52,073 nt of DNA, from contig CAKTGM010000011.1 of NCBI GenBank assembly GCA_934561515.1, positions 1 through 52,073 of the forward strand. Reading direction: 5' to 3'. The stretch is from an uncultured Oscillospiraceae bacterium. GTDB lineage: Bacteria; Bacillota; Clostridia; Oscillospirales; Oscillospiraceae. The position numbers were made by a program, and so were the translations under genes. The notes under the pieces are model-generated. The model did no database searches. It worked only from the letters and a program-made list of their open reading frames with translations, and was not told the origin of the DNA. Positions 8,721 through 18,761 of the stretch are shown one piece after another; positions within the stretch are counted from its first letter, which is position 1, and each line of letters starts with the position of its first letter.

Positions 8721-8760
8721 CAGGAGCCGCAGTGATCGTCACTGCGGCTCCTGCCTTTTT
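8721..8760 (+). terminator. Intrinsic terminator after the symporter gene
   Basis: 15-base perfect arms (8721-8735 and 8739-8753) around a TCG loop, followed by CCTTTTT. Confidence 0.93.
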
Positions 8761-8804
8761 GCGATTATGAACTCCGTGTAAATTCTGACATAACTCGTAT
8801 GATT

Positions 8805-8847
8805 ATTTATATAAATCTCTTGACATTTTTTGAGCGCGTGCTATGAT
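8805..8847 (+). promoter_or_regulatory. Promoter of the RHH gene, with adjacent palindrome
   Basis: TTGACA (8820-8825) and TATGAT (8842-8847) with a 16-base spacer and an extended TGC before the -10. A 12-base perfect palindrome, ATTTATATAAAT (8805-8816), lies just upstream of the -35. It could be an operator, possibly for the RHH protein itself, or simply an AT-rich UP element. Confidence 0.75.
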
Positions 8848-8882
8848 GCCATCAGAAAGAAAAGAAATCAAGGAGGCGCAGA

Positions 8883-9533
8883 ATGAAAAAGAACCTGTAC
8901 AGTCTGACCCTGTCGGACGAGGTGGTGCGCGAGGTCGACGCGCTGGCCCATCGCATGGGCACGAACCGCTCGGCGCTGGTGAACCGCATCCTTGCCGAAT
9001 ATGTTTCCGTGCCGACGCCCGAGCGCCGCTGGAACGATATCTTCGAAGCCATCGAGGAGCTGATGACGCCCACGCGCGAGCTGGTGCCGTTCTTTGCCCC
9101 CGGCTCGTCCACGATGTCGCTCAAGTCGAGCCTTTCGTACAAATACCGCCCGACGGTCAAGTACGAGGTCGACCTCAGCGCGGCCGACGGACGGACGATG
9201 GGCACGCTGAACATCGTCTTCCGCACGCAGTCGGCCTCGCTCATCGCCGCGATGACGAGCTTCTTCCGCCTGTGGGTGCAGATTGAGGACAAGTGCCTCG
9301 CCCCGCTGCTCGGCAGCTCCATCGCCTGCTCGCTCTACGACGGGCGCTTCGTCCGTCCGCTCGCCATGCCGCGCGGCAAATCTTTGACTGCCGACGATGT
9401 GGCAGGCGCGATCAGCGCATATGTGCAGCTCTTCGACCGGCTGCTCAAGGGCTATCTCGACGGTTCGCTCTCGGCGAGCGACGTGGAAATGGCCTACCGC
9501 GGCGATCTGCGAAGCAGAGCGCTGCTCATCTAA
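8883..9533 (+). CDS. Ribbon-helix-helix protein of unknown function
   Basis: 216 residues, ATG after GGAGGCGCAGA. The first 45 residues look like a ribbon-helix-helix DNA-binding domain: a short strand (NLYSLTLSDEVVREVD) and then AHRMGTNRSALVNRILAEYV, the usual helix-turn-helix of MetJ/Arc-type proteins. The remaining 170 residues (TPERRWNDIFEAIEELM onward, with a beta-rich middle and a helical C-terminus) match no family I recognise. It has its own strong promoter and ends 41 bases before clpB with no terminator between, so clpB may be read from this promoter. Being RHH plus a long C-terminal domain, it is not a typical antitoxin. A role as heat-shock or autoregulator of clpB is inference only. 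Confidence 0.7.
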   Translation: MKKNLYSLTLSDEVVREVDALAHRMGTNRSALVNRILAEYVSVPTPERRWNDIFEAIEELMTPTRELVPFFAPGSSTMSLKSSLSYKYRPTVKYEVDLSAADGRTMGTLNIVFRTQSASLIAAMTSFFRLWVQIEDKCLAPLLGSSIACSLYDGRFVRPLAMPRGKSLTADDVAGAISAYVQLFDRLLKGYLDGSLSASDVEMAYRGDLRSRALLI

Positions 9534-9574
9534 GAAACTCCATTGTAAAAAACACGAATTTGAGGTGAACTTGA

Positions 9575-12166
<2,592 letters not shown>

Positions 12167-12174
12167 ACAGACGC

Positions 12175-12202
12175 GAAAAGCCGCCCGAAAGGGCGGCTTT
12201 TC
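12175..12202 (+). terminator. Intrinsic terminator after clpB
   Basis: Perfect 12-base arms GAAAAGCCGCCC and GGGCGGCTTTTC around a GAAA tetraloop, with the T-run in the 3' arm. Confidence 0.9.
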
Positions 12203-12212
12203 TCCTTTCGCT

Positions 12213-12264
12213 ACCGATAGTAGCAGGATACTTGGTAGACTTTTGCTAAAAAAACTGCTATGAT
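12213..12264 (+). promoter_or_regulatory. Operator and promoter of the XRE-membrane gene
   Basis: A 26-base motif at 12213-12238 (ACCGATAGTA, four variable bases, GATA, one base, TTGGT) matches 21 of 26 positions with the motif upstream of the other membrane-XRE gene (46450-46475, minus strand). In both places a -10-like box follows exactly 20 bases later; here it is TATGAT (12259-12264) with an extended TGC. The -35 (TAGACT, 12236-12241) is weak and overlaps the motif, which suits a repressor or activator site. Confidence 0.65.
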
Positions 12265-12293
12265 AGCGCCATCAAAGAAAAGGAGATACGCTC

Positions 12294-12857
12294 ATGAGCA
12301 ACGAACTCGGCGCGCGCATCCGGATGCTGCGCAGGGAGCGTGGGCTAACGCAGGAGGCGCTGGCACAGGCGCTCGAGGTTTCGCGGCAGGCGGTCACCAA
12401 GTGGGAGGACGGCTCGTCGCTGCCGAGCACGGCGAACCTCTTTGCGCTTGCGGTTTTTTTTTCTGTTCCGCTCGCAGAGCTGACCGGTACGCCGGAGAGC
12501 ACTTCTCCCGCGCCGCCCGCTACGGGTGTATCGGAAAAAGAACGCCGCACGCGCACAAAGTTTTTGACCATCGGCGCGTGTGTACTGCTCGCTGTCAGCG
12601 TGCCGGTGCTCCTCTGGTGCGCGGTGCAGCATTTCAATAATGCAAGTCTGCCTATTCCGGAACCGTATTGGTATTCCGTGCCAAGTGAAGAAGAAATCAT
12701 TGGTGCCGCTGAAACCATAACGGGAATCTATGTCATCAGCAAATTCCCCACCTGGCTGTTTTTGAGCGCGGTATCGCTCTTCGCCGTGGGAGTCGGCGTT
12801 CTGTTCGGCTTGCTATTTAAGCGTTGGAAAGGAAAATCACATGACAGGCAGAGATAA
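12294..12857 (+). CDS. XRE-family regulator with C-terminal membrane segments
   Basis: 187 residues, ATG 9 bases after AAAAGGAGA. Residues 1-65 are a lambda-repressor-type helix-turn-helix (LGARIRMLRRERGLTQEALAQALEVSRQAVTKWEDGSSLPS). A linker follows, then two hydrophobic segments near residues 89-110 and 153-175, and a basic tail. This layout, a cytoplasmic XRE domain anchored in the membrane, is common in Firmicutes and may sense the envelope. The stop overlaps the next gene, a lipoprotein, by 17 bases, so the two are translated together. The upstream operator is shared with the gene at 46048, whose order is reversed (membrane segment first). Confidence 0.82.
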   Translation: MSNELGARIRMLRRERGLTQEALAQALEVSRQAVTKWEDGSSLPSTANLFALAVFFSVPLAELTGTPESTSPAPPATGVSEKERRTRTKFLTIGACVLLAVSVPVLLWCAVQHFNNASLPIPEPYWYSVPSEEEIIGAAETITGIYVISKFPTWLFLSAVSLFAVGVGVLFGLLFKRWKGKSHDRQR

Positions 12858-13251
12858 GATTTTGCTGCCGCTGCTGCTCATCGTTCTTCTTGTCGGCTGC
12901 GGCAAAACGAACGATGGCCTGACCATCGAGGGCCACGACTGGACGTCGACGCAGGCCATTGACAGCACGGGCGATCCCATCGACCTCCCCGCCCTCACCT
13001 GCACGGCGCAGGACGGCTCGCTGAGCGTCATGAGCGCGGACGGCAATGCGCAGCAGAGTGGGACATACTCTCTCGCGCAGCGCGATGCAAACAGCGTCTT
13101 TTATGCTCTCTCGCTCGGTGGCGAGAGCGGCACGGCTGTCGTCAGCACCACAGAATATGTGGACGCTGACGGTAAAAAGGAAAGCGAATATACGCTCATC
13201 CTCTCGCTCCCCGATCAGACAGTCTACTTCCGCGCGGATCTGGACGACTGA
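12841..13251 (+). CDS. Small putative lipoprotein
   Basis: 136 residues with a signal peptide ending in a lipobox (ILLPLLLIVLLVGC, Cys20), so it should be lipid-anchored on the outer face of the membrane. The mature part is predicted to be beta-rich (TCTAQDGSLSVMSADG, TYSLAQRD, YFRADLDD) and resembles no named family I know. The start ATG lies inside the end of the XRE-membrane gene, with GGAAAGG upstream. The pair looks like a regulator with a surface-exposed partner, perhaps a sensor or the regulated effector. Confidence 0.72.
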   Translation: MTGRDKILLPLLLIVLLVGCGKTNDGLTIEGHDWTSTQAIDSTGDPIDLPALTCTAQDGSLSVMSADGNAQQSGTYSLAQRDANSVFYALSLGGESGTAVVSTTEYVDADGKKESEYTLILSLPDQTVYFRADLDD

Positions 13252-13269
13252 ACCAATCGAATCAAGGCA

Positions 13270-13301
13270 AGAAAAAGCCGCCCGAAAGGGTGGCTTTTTC
13301 T
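13270..13301. terminator. Bidirectional terminator
   Basis: Arms AGAAAAAGCCGCCC and GGGTGGCTTTTTCT with a GAAA loop. T-runs occur on both strands, serving the lipoprotein gene and the convergent ATPase gene ending at 13313. The core is almost the same as the clpB terminator at 12175. Confidence 0.88.
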
Positions 13302-13312
13302 GTAAAGCAAAT

Positions 13313-14377
13313 TCACTTGATTCGTCTTGCGATCTCTTCGTCCGCGAGCGCTGTCACGCCTGAAAAGTCCATACAGGGGCGGTAGAGTGCCTCCAGCGCA
13401 TCGTGCGCTTCCTTGGCGCTTGCGAGCGCTGCGACCGCCTCCTCCCGCAGCGAAGCTTCCACGCGGCAGGTAAGGCGCAGCTTTGCCTTCTGCGCGCGCG
13501 TGAGCCGTTCCTCCGCCATCGCGTCGAGCCGCAGGCGGCGGTAGGGCTTTCCCCCGTAGGGAATGCGCGCGTTTGTCGTGACGAAGGCAAGGCCGCGCTC
13601 AGGGATGAGCAGGTGCTGCCACTCCTTTGGCCGGTCGGGATTCAGGCAGGCAATGACGTCAAAGCGCTTTTCCCGCGCCGAGCGCGCGGTGCTTTGCAGC
13701 AGCTCGCTCCCCAGCCCCGCGCTGTCGCAGAGCGCATAGACGCGCGGGCAGAGCGCCTCCACCGTGTCAAAGCAGCAGAGATCTCCCCTGTGCGTCAGGC
13801 CGCCGAGGAAAATGTAGTCAATTTGCCCGCTGCCGCTTCCCTCGCCTTTCAGTTCGCGCGTGAGAATGGCGTTTGCGCGGCGGCGGAGCTTTGCAAAGTC
13901 CATCTGCGCGTGCATCGCCACGCGCCGTTCGCTTGCGACCTCGTCCATCGCGCGCAGGGCATGGTAGGCGCTGCGATAGTGCGCGCGGTACTTATCGCTT
14001 TGCGCGACGATCTCCGCGCGTCGCGCCTTGGCCGCGTCCACATCGCAAAAGCGCGACAAATCGACATAGCGCTCGCAGGCGACGGCGTAGCGCGGCTCGA
14101 GCGCGTGGGGCGCGGTGCCGTCCACGATGGCCGCGCGGCGGTCTAAAAAAATCGCGCCGTCGAGCGAATCGGGGTCGCCCGAGCAGCGGACATAAACGAC
14201 CCGCTCGCCCGCGCGCTCCATCGCCTCCCCCACGCGGCGCATGAAGCTCGATTTGCCGCAGCCCGCGCTGCCCTTGAGGATCGCGAGATCGTCGAGCCGC
14301 CCGCCAAGGAGCTGATCGTAGAGCGAATAGAAGCCCTCACCGCTGTTTGCGCCGAGAAAGCAATAGACCGGCTTCAT
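13313..14377 (-). CDS. P-loop ATPase of unknown role (PRK06851-like)
   Basis: 354 residues from the ATG at 14377, which has GGGAGGGA 6 bases upstream; the frame extends to 14476 but lacks a site there. Near the N-terminus are VYCFLGANSGEGFYSLYDQLL and the Walker A loop LKGSAGCGKSS (about residue 37). YVRCSGDPDSLDGAIF and IVDGTAPHALEPR follow, a set of motifs I know from a conserved clostridial/bacillar family of uncharacterised NTPases. That family often carries a second P-loop half. Here the C-terminal half keeps FLGGL but no clear second Walker A, so it may be a reduced version. It is divergent from nothing and lies alone between two terminators, so context gives no function. Confidence 0.68.
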   Translation of the reverse strand: MKPVYCFLGANSGEGFYSLYDQLLGGRLDDLAILKGSAGCGKSSFMRRVGEAMERAGERVVYVRCSGDPDSLDGAIFLDRRAAIVDGTAPHALEPRYAVACERYVDLSRFCDVDAAKARRAEIVAQSDKYRAHYRSAYHALRAMDEVASERRVAMHAQMDFAKLRRRANAILTRELKGEGSGSGQIDYIFLGGLTHRGDLCCFDTVEALCPRVYALCDSAGLGSELLQSTARSAREKRFDVIACLNPDRPKEWQHLLIPERGLAFVTTNARIPYGGKPYRRLRLDAMAEERLTRAQKAKLRLTCRVEASLREEAVAALASAKEAHDALEALYRPCMDFSGVTALADEEIARRIK

Positions 14378-14478
14378 AAAATCCCTCCCAAAATTGATCT
14401 TTCTCCATAGCCTATGCGCGCGATTCCGTTCTCGCTCCCCTTTTGCGGACGCGGCGCGGCATATTGCAGTCCGCATAG

Positions 14479-14518
14479 AAAAAAGGCCCTGCCCGGAAGC
14501 TACCGGCAGGGCCTTTTG
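14479..14518 (-). terminator. Terminator after the EFR1 gene
   Basis: Arms AAAAGGCCCTGCC(C)GG and CCGGCAGGGCCTTTT with one bulged C. On the minus strand the 3' arm runs into six T residues. Confidence 0.85.
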
Positions 14519-14527
14519 CGTATCGAT

Positions 14528-15352
14528 TTACTCCGTGAAGATCTTATCCTCGGCGCGGCGCGTGTAGTCGCGCTCGAGCATCGCGCGGTGCGAGAGGAAG
14601 GCGGGATCATCGAAGAACTTCGCCCCCGTCGGGCAATTGCGTACGCAGGAGTGGCACTTGATGCAAATGCCCGCGACCTCCGTCACATCGTCGGGGTTGA
14701 TCGAGCCCATCGGGCAGAGGGAGGCGCACACGCCGCAGCGGGTGCACTTTTCCGTGTCGGTCTTGGGCTTGGCCTTCAGGAAGACCTTCGGCTCGCCGTC
14801 CAGTCCCAGCGGACGGTAATAGGGCGCGTCCGCGTCGCCGTCGACCGTGACAGGTGCGGGGAAGTCCGTCATCTTCACGATGCGGCCCACGACCGCCGAG
14901 CCGAGCTTTGCAAGCTCCGCCATATCGTCGGAGTCGGGGCGGCCATCGGCCAGCGCGTCGGTAAAGGCGTGGCGGCAGGCGAAGGCGCCCGCGCCGATGG
15001 TATGGAAGCCGTCGCCCTCGAGACAGGCGCAGAGCTCGGCAAGGGAATTGTCGAAGCTGCGGTTGCCGAACGTTACGACCGGCACAGCCAGCGCGCCGTT
15101 TCCACGGAAGCCGGACTTCACAAAGTCGAGCAGCTTATTCGGCAGCTTTCCCGCATAGGTCGGCATACCGAAGATGACAAGGTCGCCCTCGGCAAAATCA
15201 TAGGTTTCCTCGCGCGCGGCGGGGAGCGTGAAATCGCGCACCTCGAGCGGGACGTCAAAGCTGACGGCCAGTGCGTTTGCAAGCGTGGTGGTCACCTTTC
15301 TGGTGTTGCCGGTAGCGCTGAAATAGACTGCGTAGACCTGAGTGATGTTCAT
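14528..15352 (-). CDS. EFR1 family flavodoxin-ferredoxin fusion
   Basis: 274 residues. The first 160 form a flavodoxin-like domain with the FMN phosphate loop FSATGNTRKV near residue 12 and FGMPTYAGKLPNK near 60. The C-terminal third carries two [4Fe-4S] motifs, CTRCGVCASLCPMGSI and CIKCHSCVRNCPTGA. The fusion is known in anaerobes as EFR1-type ferrodoxin and should pass low-potential electrons in the cytoplasm. Partner enzymes cannot be read from context. It is the last gene of a series with the small Cys-rich protein and the ClpE-like ATPase and ends at a strong terminator. Confidence 0.88.
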   Translation of the reverse strand: MNITQVYAVYFSATGNTRKVTTTLANALAVSFDVPLEVRDFTLPAAREETYDFAEGDLVIFGMPTYAGKLPNKLLDFVKSGFRGNGALAVPVVTFGNRSFDNSLAELCACLEGDGFHTIGAGAFACRHAFTDALADGRPDSDDMAELAKLGSAVVGRIVKMTDFPAPVTVDGDADAPYYRPLGLDGEPKVFLKAKPKTDTEKCTRCGVCASLCPMGSINPDDVTEVAGICIKCHSCVRNCPTGAKFFDDPAFLSHRAMLERDYTRRAEDKIFTE

Positions 15353-15397
15353 GGCTTCTGCCTCTTCTTTCTTTATTGTTCGGGGCGCTGCCCGGCT

Positions 15398-15610
15398 TTA
15401 CAGGGAAAAATCCTCGGACGTGTACTTGTCGTTCAGCGTGGCGGGACGGGGCGGCACACGCTTGAGCGGATCGTAGCAGAAATGGCGGCAGTGGTCGGCC
15501 GAGTCGACGATGCCGCGGCGGGAGCAGACGACCTGCGCGTCGTTGATGACGCTGCCGCTCTTGCAGTAGGCACAGTGCTTTTCAATGTCCTTGCGGAACA
15601 GATGGAACAT
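15398..15610 (-). CDS. Small Cys-rich protein, possible metal-binding
   Basis: 70 residues, ATG at 15610 after GAGGGGAGAG. Five cysteines are placed as C13-x2-C16, C29, and C41-x3-C45, with conserved-looking DHCRHFCYDPLKRVPPRP at the C-terminus. I recognise this pattern from small uncharacterised clostridial proteins but no function is assigned. The arrangement could bind zinc or a cluster. It lies 21 bases downstream of the ClpE-like gene and 45 bases upstream of the EFR1 gene, in the same orientation. Confidence 0.7.
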   Translation of the reverse strand: MFHLFRKDIEKHCAYCKSGSVINDAQVVCSRRGIVDSADHCRHFCYDPLKRVPPRPATLNDKYTSEDFSL

Positions 15611-15631
15611 AGTCTCTCCCCTCTCTCGTTG

Positions 15632-17941
15632 TTACAGGCTGCGGACGATGAGCTTGCCGTCCTCCATCGCGGCGTGCAGCTGCGTGACGGGATGCTCGTA
15701 GGAATCGATGATCTGGCTCGCCATCTCGTCCTCCAGCTCCTTCTGGATGGTGCGGCGCAGGTTGCGCGCGCCATAGGTCGCGGAATAGGACTTCTTGACG
15801 AGATACTCCTCAACCGCCTCATCCCATGTAAAGTGCAGGCCCTTGTCTTCGAGGCTCTTTTGCAGTTCTTCGAGCATGATGCGGGCGATGCCGGCAAAGT
15901 TCTGCTCGTCGAGGCGGTTGAAGCAGATGACCTCATCCACGCGGTTCAGAAATTCCGGGCGCAGGAACTCGCCGAGCGCCTTCATCGCGCGGTCGCGGTT
16001 TTGCTCGTTGAGCGTGTGGCCGAAGCCGACGGTGCCCTCCTTGCGCTCCGAGCCTGCGTTGGAGGTCATGACAATGACGGTATTTTCAAAGTTCACCTTG
16101 CGGCCGTGGGAGTCGGTGATCTCGCCGTCGTCGAGAATTTGCAGCAGGACGTTCATCACGTCGGGATGTGCCTTTTCGATCTCATCGAAGAGGATGACGG
16201 CGTAGGGCTTGCGGCGGATCTTCTCGGTGAGCTGACCGGCCTCGTCATAGCCGACATAGCCCGGAGGCGAGCCGACGATGCGGGAGACGGAGTGCTTTTC
16301 CATGAACTCGGACATATCGAGGCGGATGAGCGCGTCGGGCGAATTGAAGAGGTCCTGCGCAAGCTGCTTGACAAGCTCAGTCTTGCCGACGCCCGTGGGG
16401 CCGACAAAGATGAAGCTCACGGGCTTGTGCTTGGGCGAGATGCCCACGCGGTTGCGGCGGATGGCGGCGGAAACGGCCTTGATGGCCTCGTCCTGACCGA
16501 CGATATGTTCTCTCAGGCGCTTGTCGAGCTCGCTCAGGCGGCGGAACTCGTCCTCGCGGATGCGCGAGGCGGGGATCTTCGTCCACAGCTCGATCACGCG
16601 GGCAAGGTTGTCCATCGAAAGCTGCGGCTCGCCCAGCGCGCAGAGCGCGTCAAGCTCCTCCTGCGCCTTCATGGTGAGGCTCTTGAGCTCGGCGAGGCGC
16701 TCGAAATCAGGCTCCTCCGCGCCCTGCAGCAGCTCGCGTTCCCTGTTATAATCCTCGATCTCGCGGCGCAGCTCCATGCGGCGGTTGATGTTCTTGTCGT
16801 GCAGGTTGAGATCGGAGCAGGCCTCGTCGATGAGGTCGATGGCCTTATCGGGCAGGAAGCGGTCGGTGATGTAGCGCTCAGAGAGCAGCACAGCCTGACG
16901 CAGGATGCCCTCGGGAATCCTGACGCCGTGGTACTGCTCATAGTAGTGGGCGATGCCCTTGAGAATCCTGAGCGTATCCTCCATGTTCGGCTCGTTGACC
17001 GTGACGGGCTGGAAGCGGCGCTCGAGCGCGGTGTCCTTTTCGATGTGCTTGCGGTACTCGGTGAAGGTCGTCGCGCCGATGACCTGGATCTCGCCGCGGG
17101 AAAGGGCGGGCTTTAAGATGTTGGCGGCGTTCATGCTGCCCTCTGCGTCGCCCGCGCCGACGATGTTGTGCACCTCGTCAATGACGAGGATGACGTTGCC
17201 CATCTTGCGGATCTCCTCGATGAGACCCTTCATGCGGCTTTCAAACTGGCCGCGAAACTGCGTGCCCGCGACAAGCGCGGTGAGGTCGAGAAGATAGACC
17301 TCCTTGCTTCTGAGCTTGAAGGGCACTTCGCCTGCGACGATGCGCTGGGCAAGCCCCTCGGCGATGGCGGTCTTGCCGACGCCCGGCTCGCCGATGAGGC
17401 AGGGGTTGTTCTTCTGGCGGCGGTTGAGGATCCGGATGACGCGCTCGATCTCCTCCGCGCGGCCGATGACCGCGTCGAGCTTGCCGTCGCGTGCGCGCTG
17501 GGAGAGGTTGATGCAGTAGGAGTCAAGGAACTTGTGCTTGCTCCCCTTTTCGACCTTTTTTCCGCTGCGCGGGCTCTGAGGCTGCTCTGCGTCGCCCGCG
17601 GGCGCATCGCCTGCGGCGGGGCTGCCGCCGAAAAAGCGGCTCAGGAACGGGAAGGTCGCGGTCTTGCCGTCCTCTTCGTCGTCGTTTTCGGGATCGTCGG
17701 CGTCGGTCAGTCCTTCAAGATTCTCCGCGCCGCCGAAGGCGCCCATCATTTCGTTGGAGATCGTATCGAGGTCTTCGTCGGTGATGCCCATGCGGCGCAT
17801 CATATCATTCACCTGCGGAAGGCCGAGGTTCTTCGCGCACTTGAGGCACAGGCCCTCGTTCACGTTCTGGCCGTTTTCCTGGCGGGTGATGAACACGACG
17901 GCGATATTCTTTTTGCATCTGGAACAGAGTTGTGGCTGCAT
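15632..17941 (-). CDS. ClpE-like ATPase, Clp protease ATP-binding subunit
   Basis: 769 residues, ATG after AAGGAGG. It lacks the Clp_N repeats of ClpB/ClpC and starts with a four-cysteine zinc finger (CSRCKK and CLKCAK, Cys6, 9, 32, 35), as in ClpE. An acidic linker follows (DDPENDDEEDGK), then a first AAA+ domain (GEPGVGKTA, LVIDEVHNIVGAG), a short UVR-like coiled coil (REIEDYNRERELLQG), and a second AAA+ domain (GPTGVGKTE, GSPPGYVGYDEAGQLTEKI). A VGFG motif after SNAGSERKEG is the ClpP-docking loop, so it should feed a ClpP peptidase, which is not in this window. No CtsR, McsA or McsB genes are adjacent, unlike clpC operons. It lies 23 bases after cvpA. Confidence 0.9.
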   Translation of the reverse strand: MQPQLCSRCKKNIAVVFITRQENGQNVNEGLCLKCAKNLGLPQVNDMMRRMGITDEDLDTISNEMMGAFGGAENLEGLTDADDPENDDEEDGKTATFPFLSRFFGGSPAAGDAPAGDAEQPQSPRSGKKVEKGSKHKFLDSYCINLSQRARDGKLDAVIGRAEEIERVIRILNRRQKNNPCLIGEPGVGKTAIAEGLAQRIVAGEVPFKLRSKEVYLLDLTALVAGTQFRGQFESRMKGLIEEIRKMGNVILVIDEVHNIVGAGDAEGSMNAANILKPALSRGEIQVIGATTFTEYRKHIEKDTALERRFQPVTVNEPNMEDTLRILKGIAHYYEQYHGVRIPEGILRQAVLLSERYITDRFLPDKAIDLIDEACSDLNLHDKNINRRMELRREIEDYNRERELLQGAEEPDFERLAELKSLTMKAQEELDALCALGEPQLSMDNLARVIELWTKIPASRIREDEFRRLSELDKRLREHIVGQDEAIKAVSAAIRRNRVGISPKHKPVSFIFVGPTGVGKTELVKQLAQDLFNSPDALIRLDMSEFMEKHSVSRIVGSPPGYVGYDEAGQLTEKIRRKPYAVILFDEIEKAHPDVMNVLLQILDDGEITDSHGRKVNFENTVIVMTSNAGSERKEGTVGFGHTLNEQNRDRAMKALGEFLRPEFLNRVDEVICFNRLDEQNFAGIARIMLEELQKSLEDKGLHFTWDEAVEEYLVKKSYSATYGARNLRRTIQKELEDEMASQIIDSYEHPVTQLHAAMEDGKLIVRSL

Positions 17942-17964
17942 GGTATGTCCTCCTTGGGGTAAAA

Positions 17965-18705
17965 TCAGGGTAAAAGCGCGGACAGAACGCCGCGCGGGGT
18001 CTGGCTCATGAAAAAGCTGAGAAGATAGGTGCCTTCATGTGCGGAGAATGCCTTGAAGCCGAGCTTCGGCGCAAGAGCGCAGACGAGAAAGAGCAGCAGC
18101 GCGCTCTGGGCGAGGCCGAACAGTCCGCCGCCGACGGTGTTGAGGGTGTTCAGCACCGGCAAGCCCAATGCCTTGTCAACAACTGCTATCACAAGGCGGA
18201 GCAGCAGCGACAGCACAAGAAAGCACAGCAAGAATACGATCGTTCGCACCACGCTGCCAAGCAGCGTCCGCACGGCGGTGAGCGCCGCCTCCTGTGCGGC
18301 AGAGCGCAGCGATCTGCGCACCGCGCCGTCAAGGTCGAAGTGCAGCAGGTTCTTGAGAAGGCCCGTCACAGCGAGCGGCGAGCTTTCATCGCTTGCTGTT
18401 TCCGGCGCGGGCGAAGCGATATTCGCGCCTTCGCCCGGCTGCTCCTCCTGCGGCTCCGTGCCTTCCGGCGCGGGCGAATGCCCTGCGGCGTCGAACCACT
18501 CCTGCACGCTCTTTTCCGCGCGCGGCATCAGCGCCTCCGTCACAGGCCCGGTGAGCGCATCGGTCAGAAGCGACGCGCCGATGAGCGCGGCTAGAATGGC
18601 CGTAAGCGCCATGAGGCTCCGGAACAGGCCGCGCCTTGCGCCCAGCACAACGCCGAGCACGAGCACGAGTGCAAAGACCGCATCGATCATGAGACCATTA
18701 TTCAC
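17965..18705 (-). CDS. CvpA family membrane protein
   Basis: 246 residues, probably from the GTG at 18705, with AAAGGAG about 10 bases upstream; an ATG five codons later is the alternative. N-terminal hydrophobic segments (IDAVFALVLVLGVVLGARRGLFRSLMALTAILAAL) match the colicin V production family, including the ARRGLFRS loop. A Pro/Glu-rich extracytoplasmic-looking insert (about residues 75-110) is followed by two more segments and LNTLNTVGGGLFGLAQSALLL, the conserved family end. The family's role is uncertain, with links to envelope and biofilm phenotypes. It follows the DUF5711 gene. Confidence 0.82.
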   Translation of the reverse strand: MNNGLMIDAVFALVLVLGVVLGARRGLFRSLMALTAILAALIGASLLTDALTGPVTEALMPRAEKSVQEWFDAAGHSPAPEGTEPQEEQPGEGANIASPAPETASDESSPLAVTGLLKNLLHFDLDGAVRRSLRSAAQEAALTAVRTLLGSVVRTIVFLLCFLVLSLLLRLVIAVVDKALGLPVLNTLNTVGGGLFGLAQSALLLFLVCALAPKLGFKAFSAHEGTYLLSFFMSQTPRGVLSALLP

Positions 18706-18761
18706 GTTCTTCGCACTCCTTTCAAGTCATAAATTGTAACATTTTTAGCGATTTACAGAAA

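Noticed and set aside
8883..9533. RHH protein as an antitoxin of a toxin-antitoxin pair
   Set aside because: At 216 residues it is too long, and the next gene is clpB, not a toxin.
14414..17116. A 900-codon plus-strand open frame opposite the EFR1, Cys-rich and ClpE-like genes
   Set aside because: It crosses three convincing minus-strand genes and their spacers and has the composition of an antisense shadow of GC-rich coding sequence.
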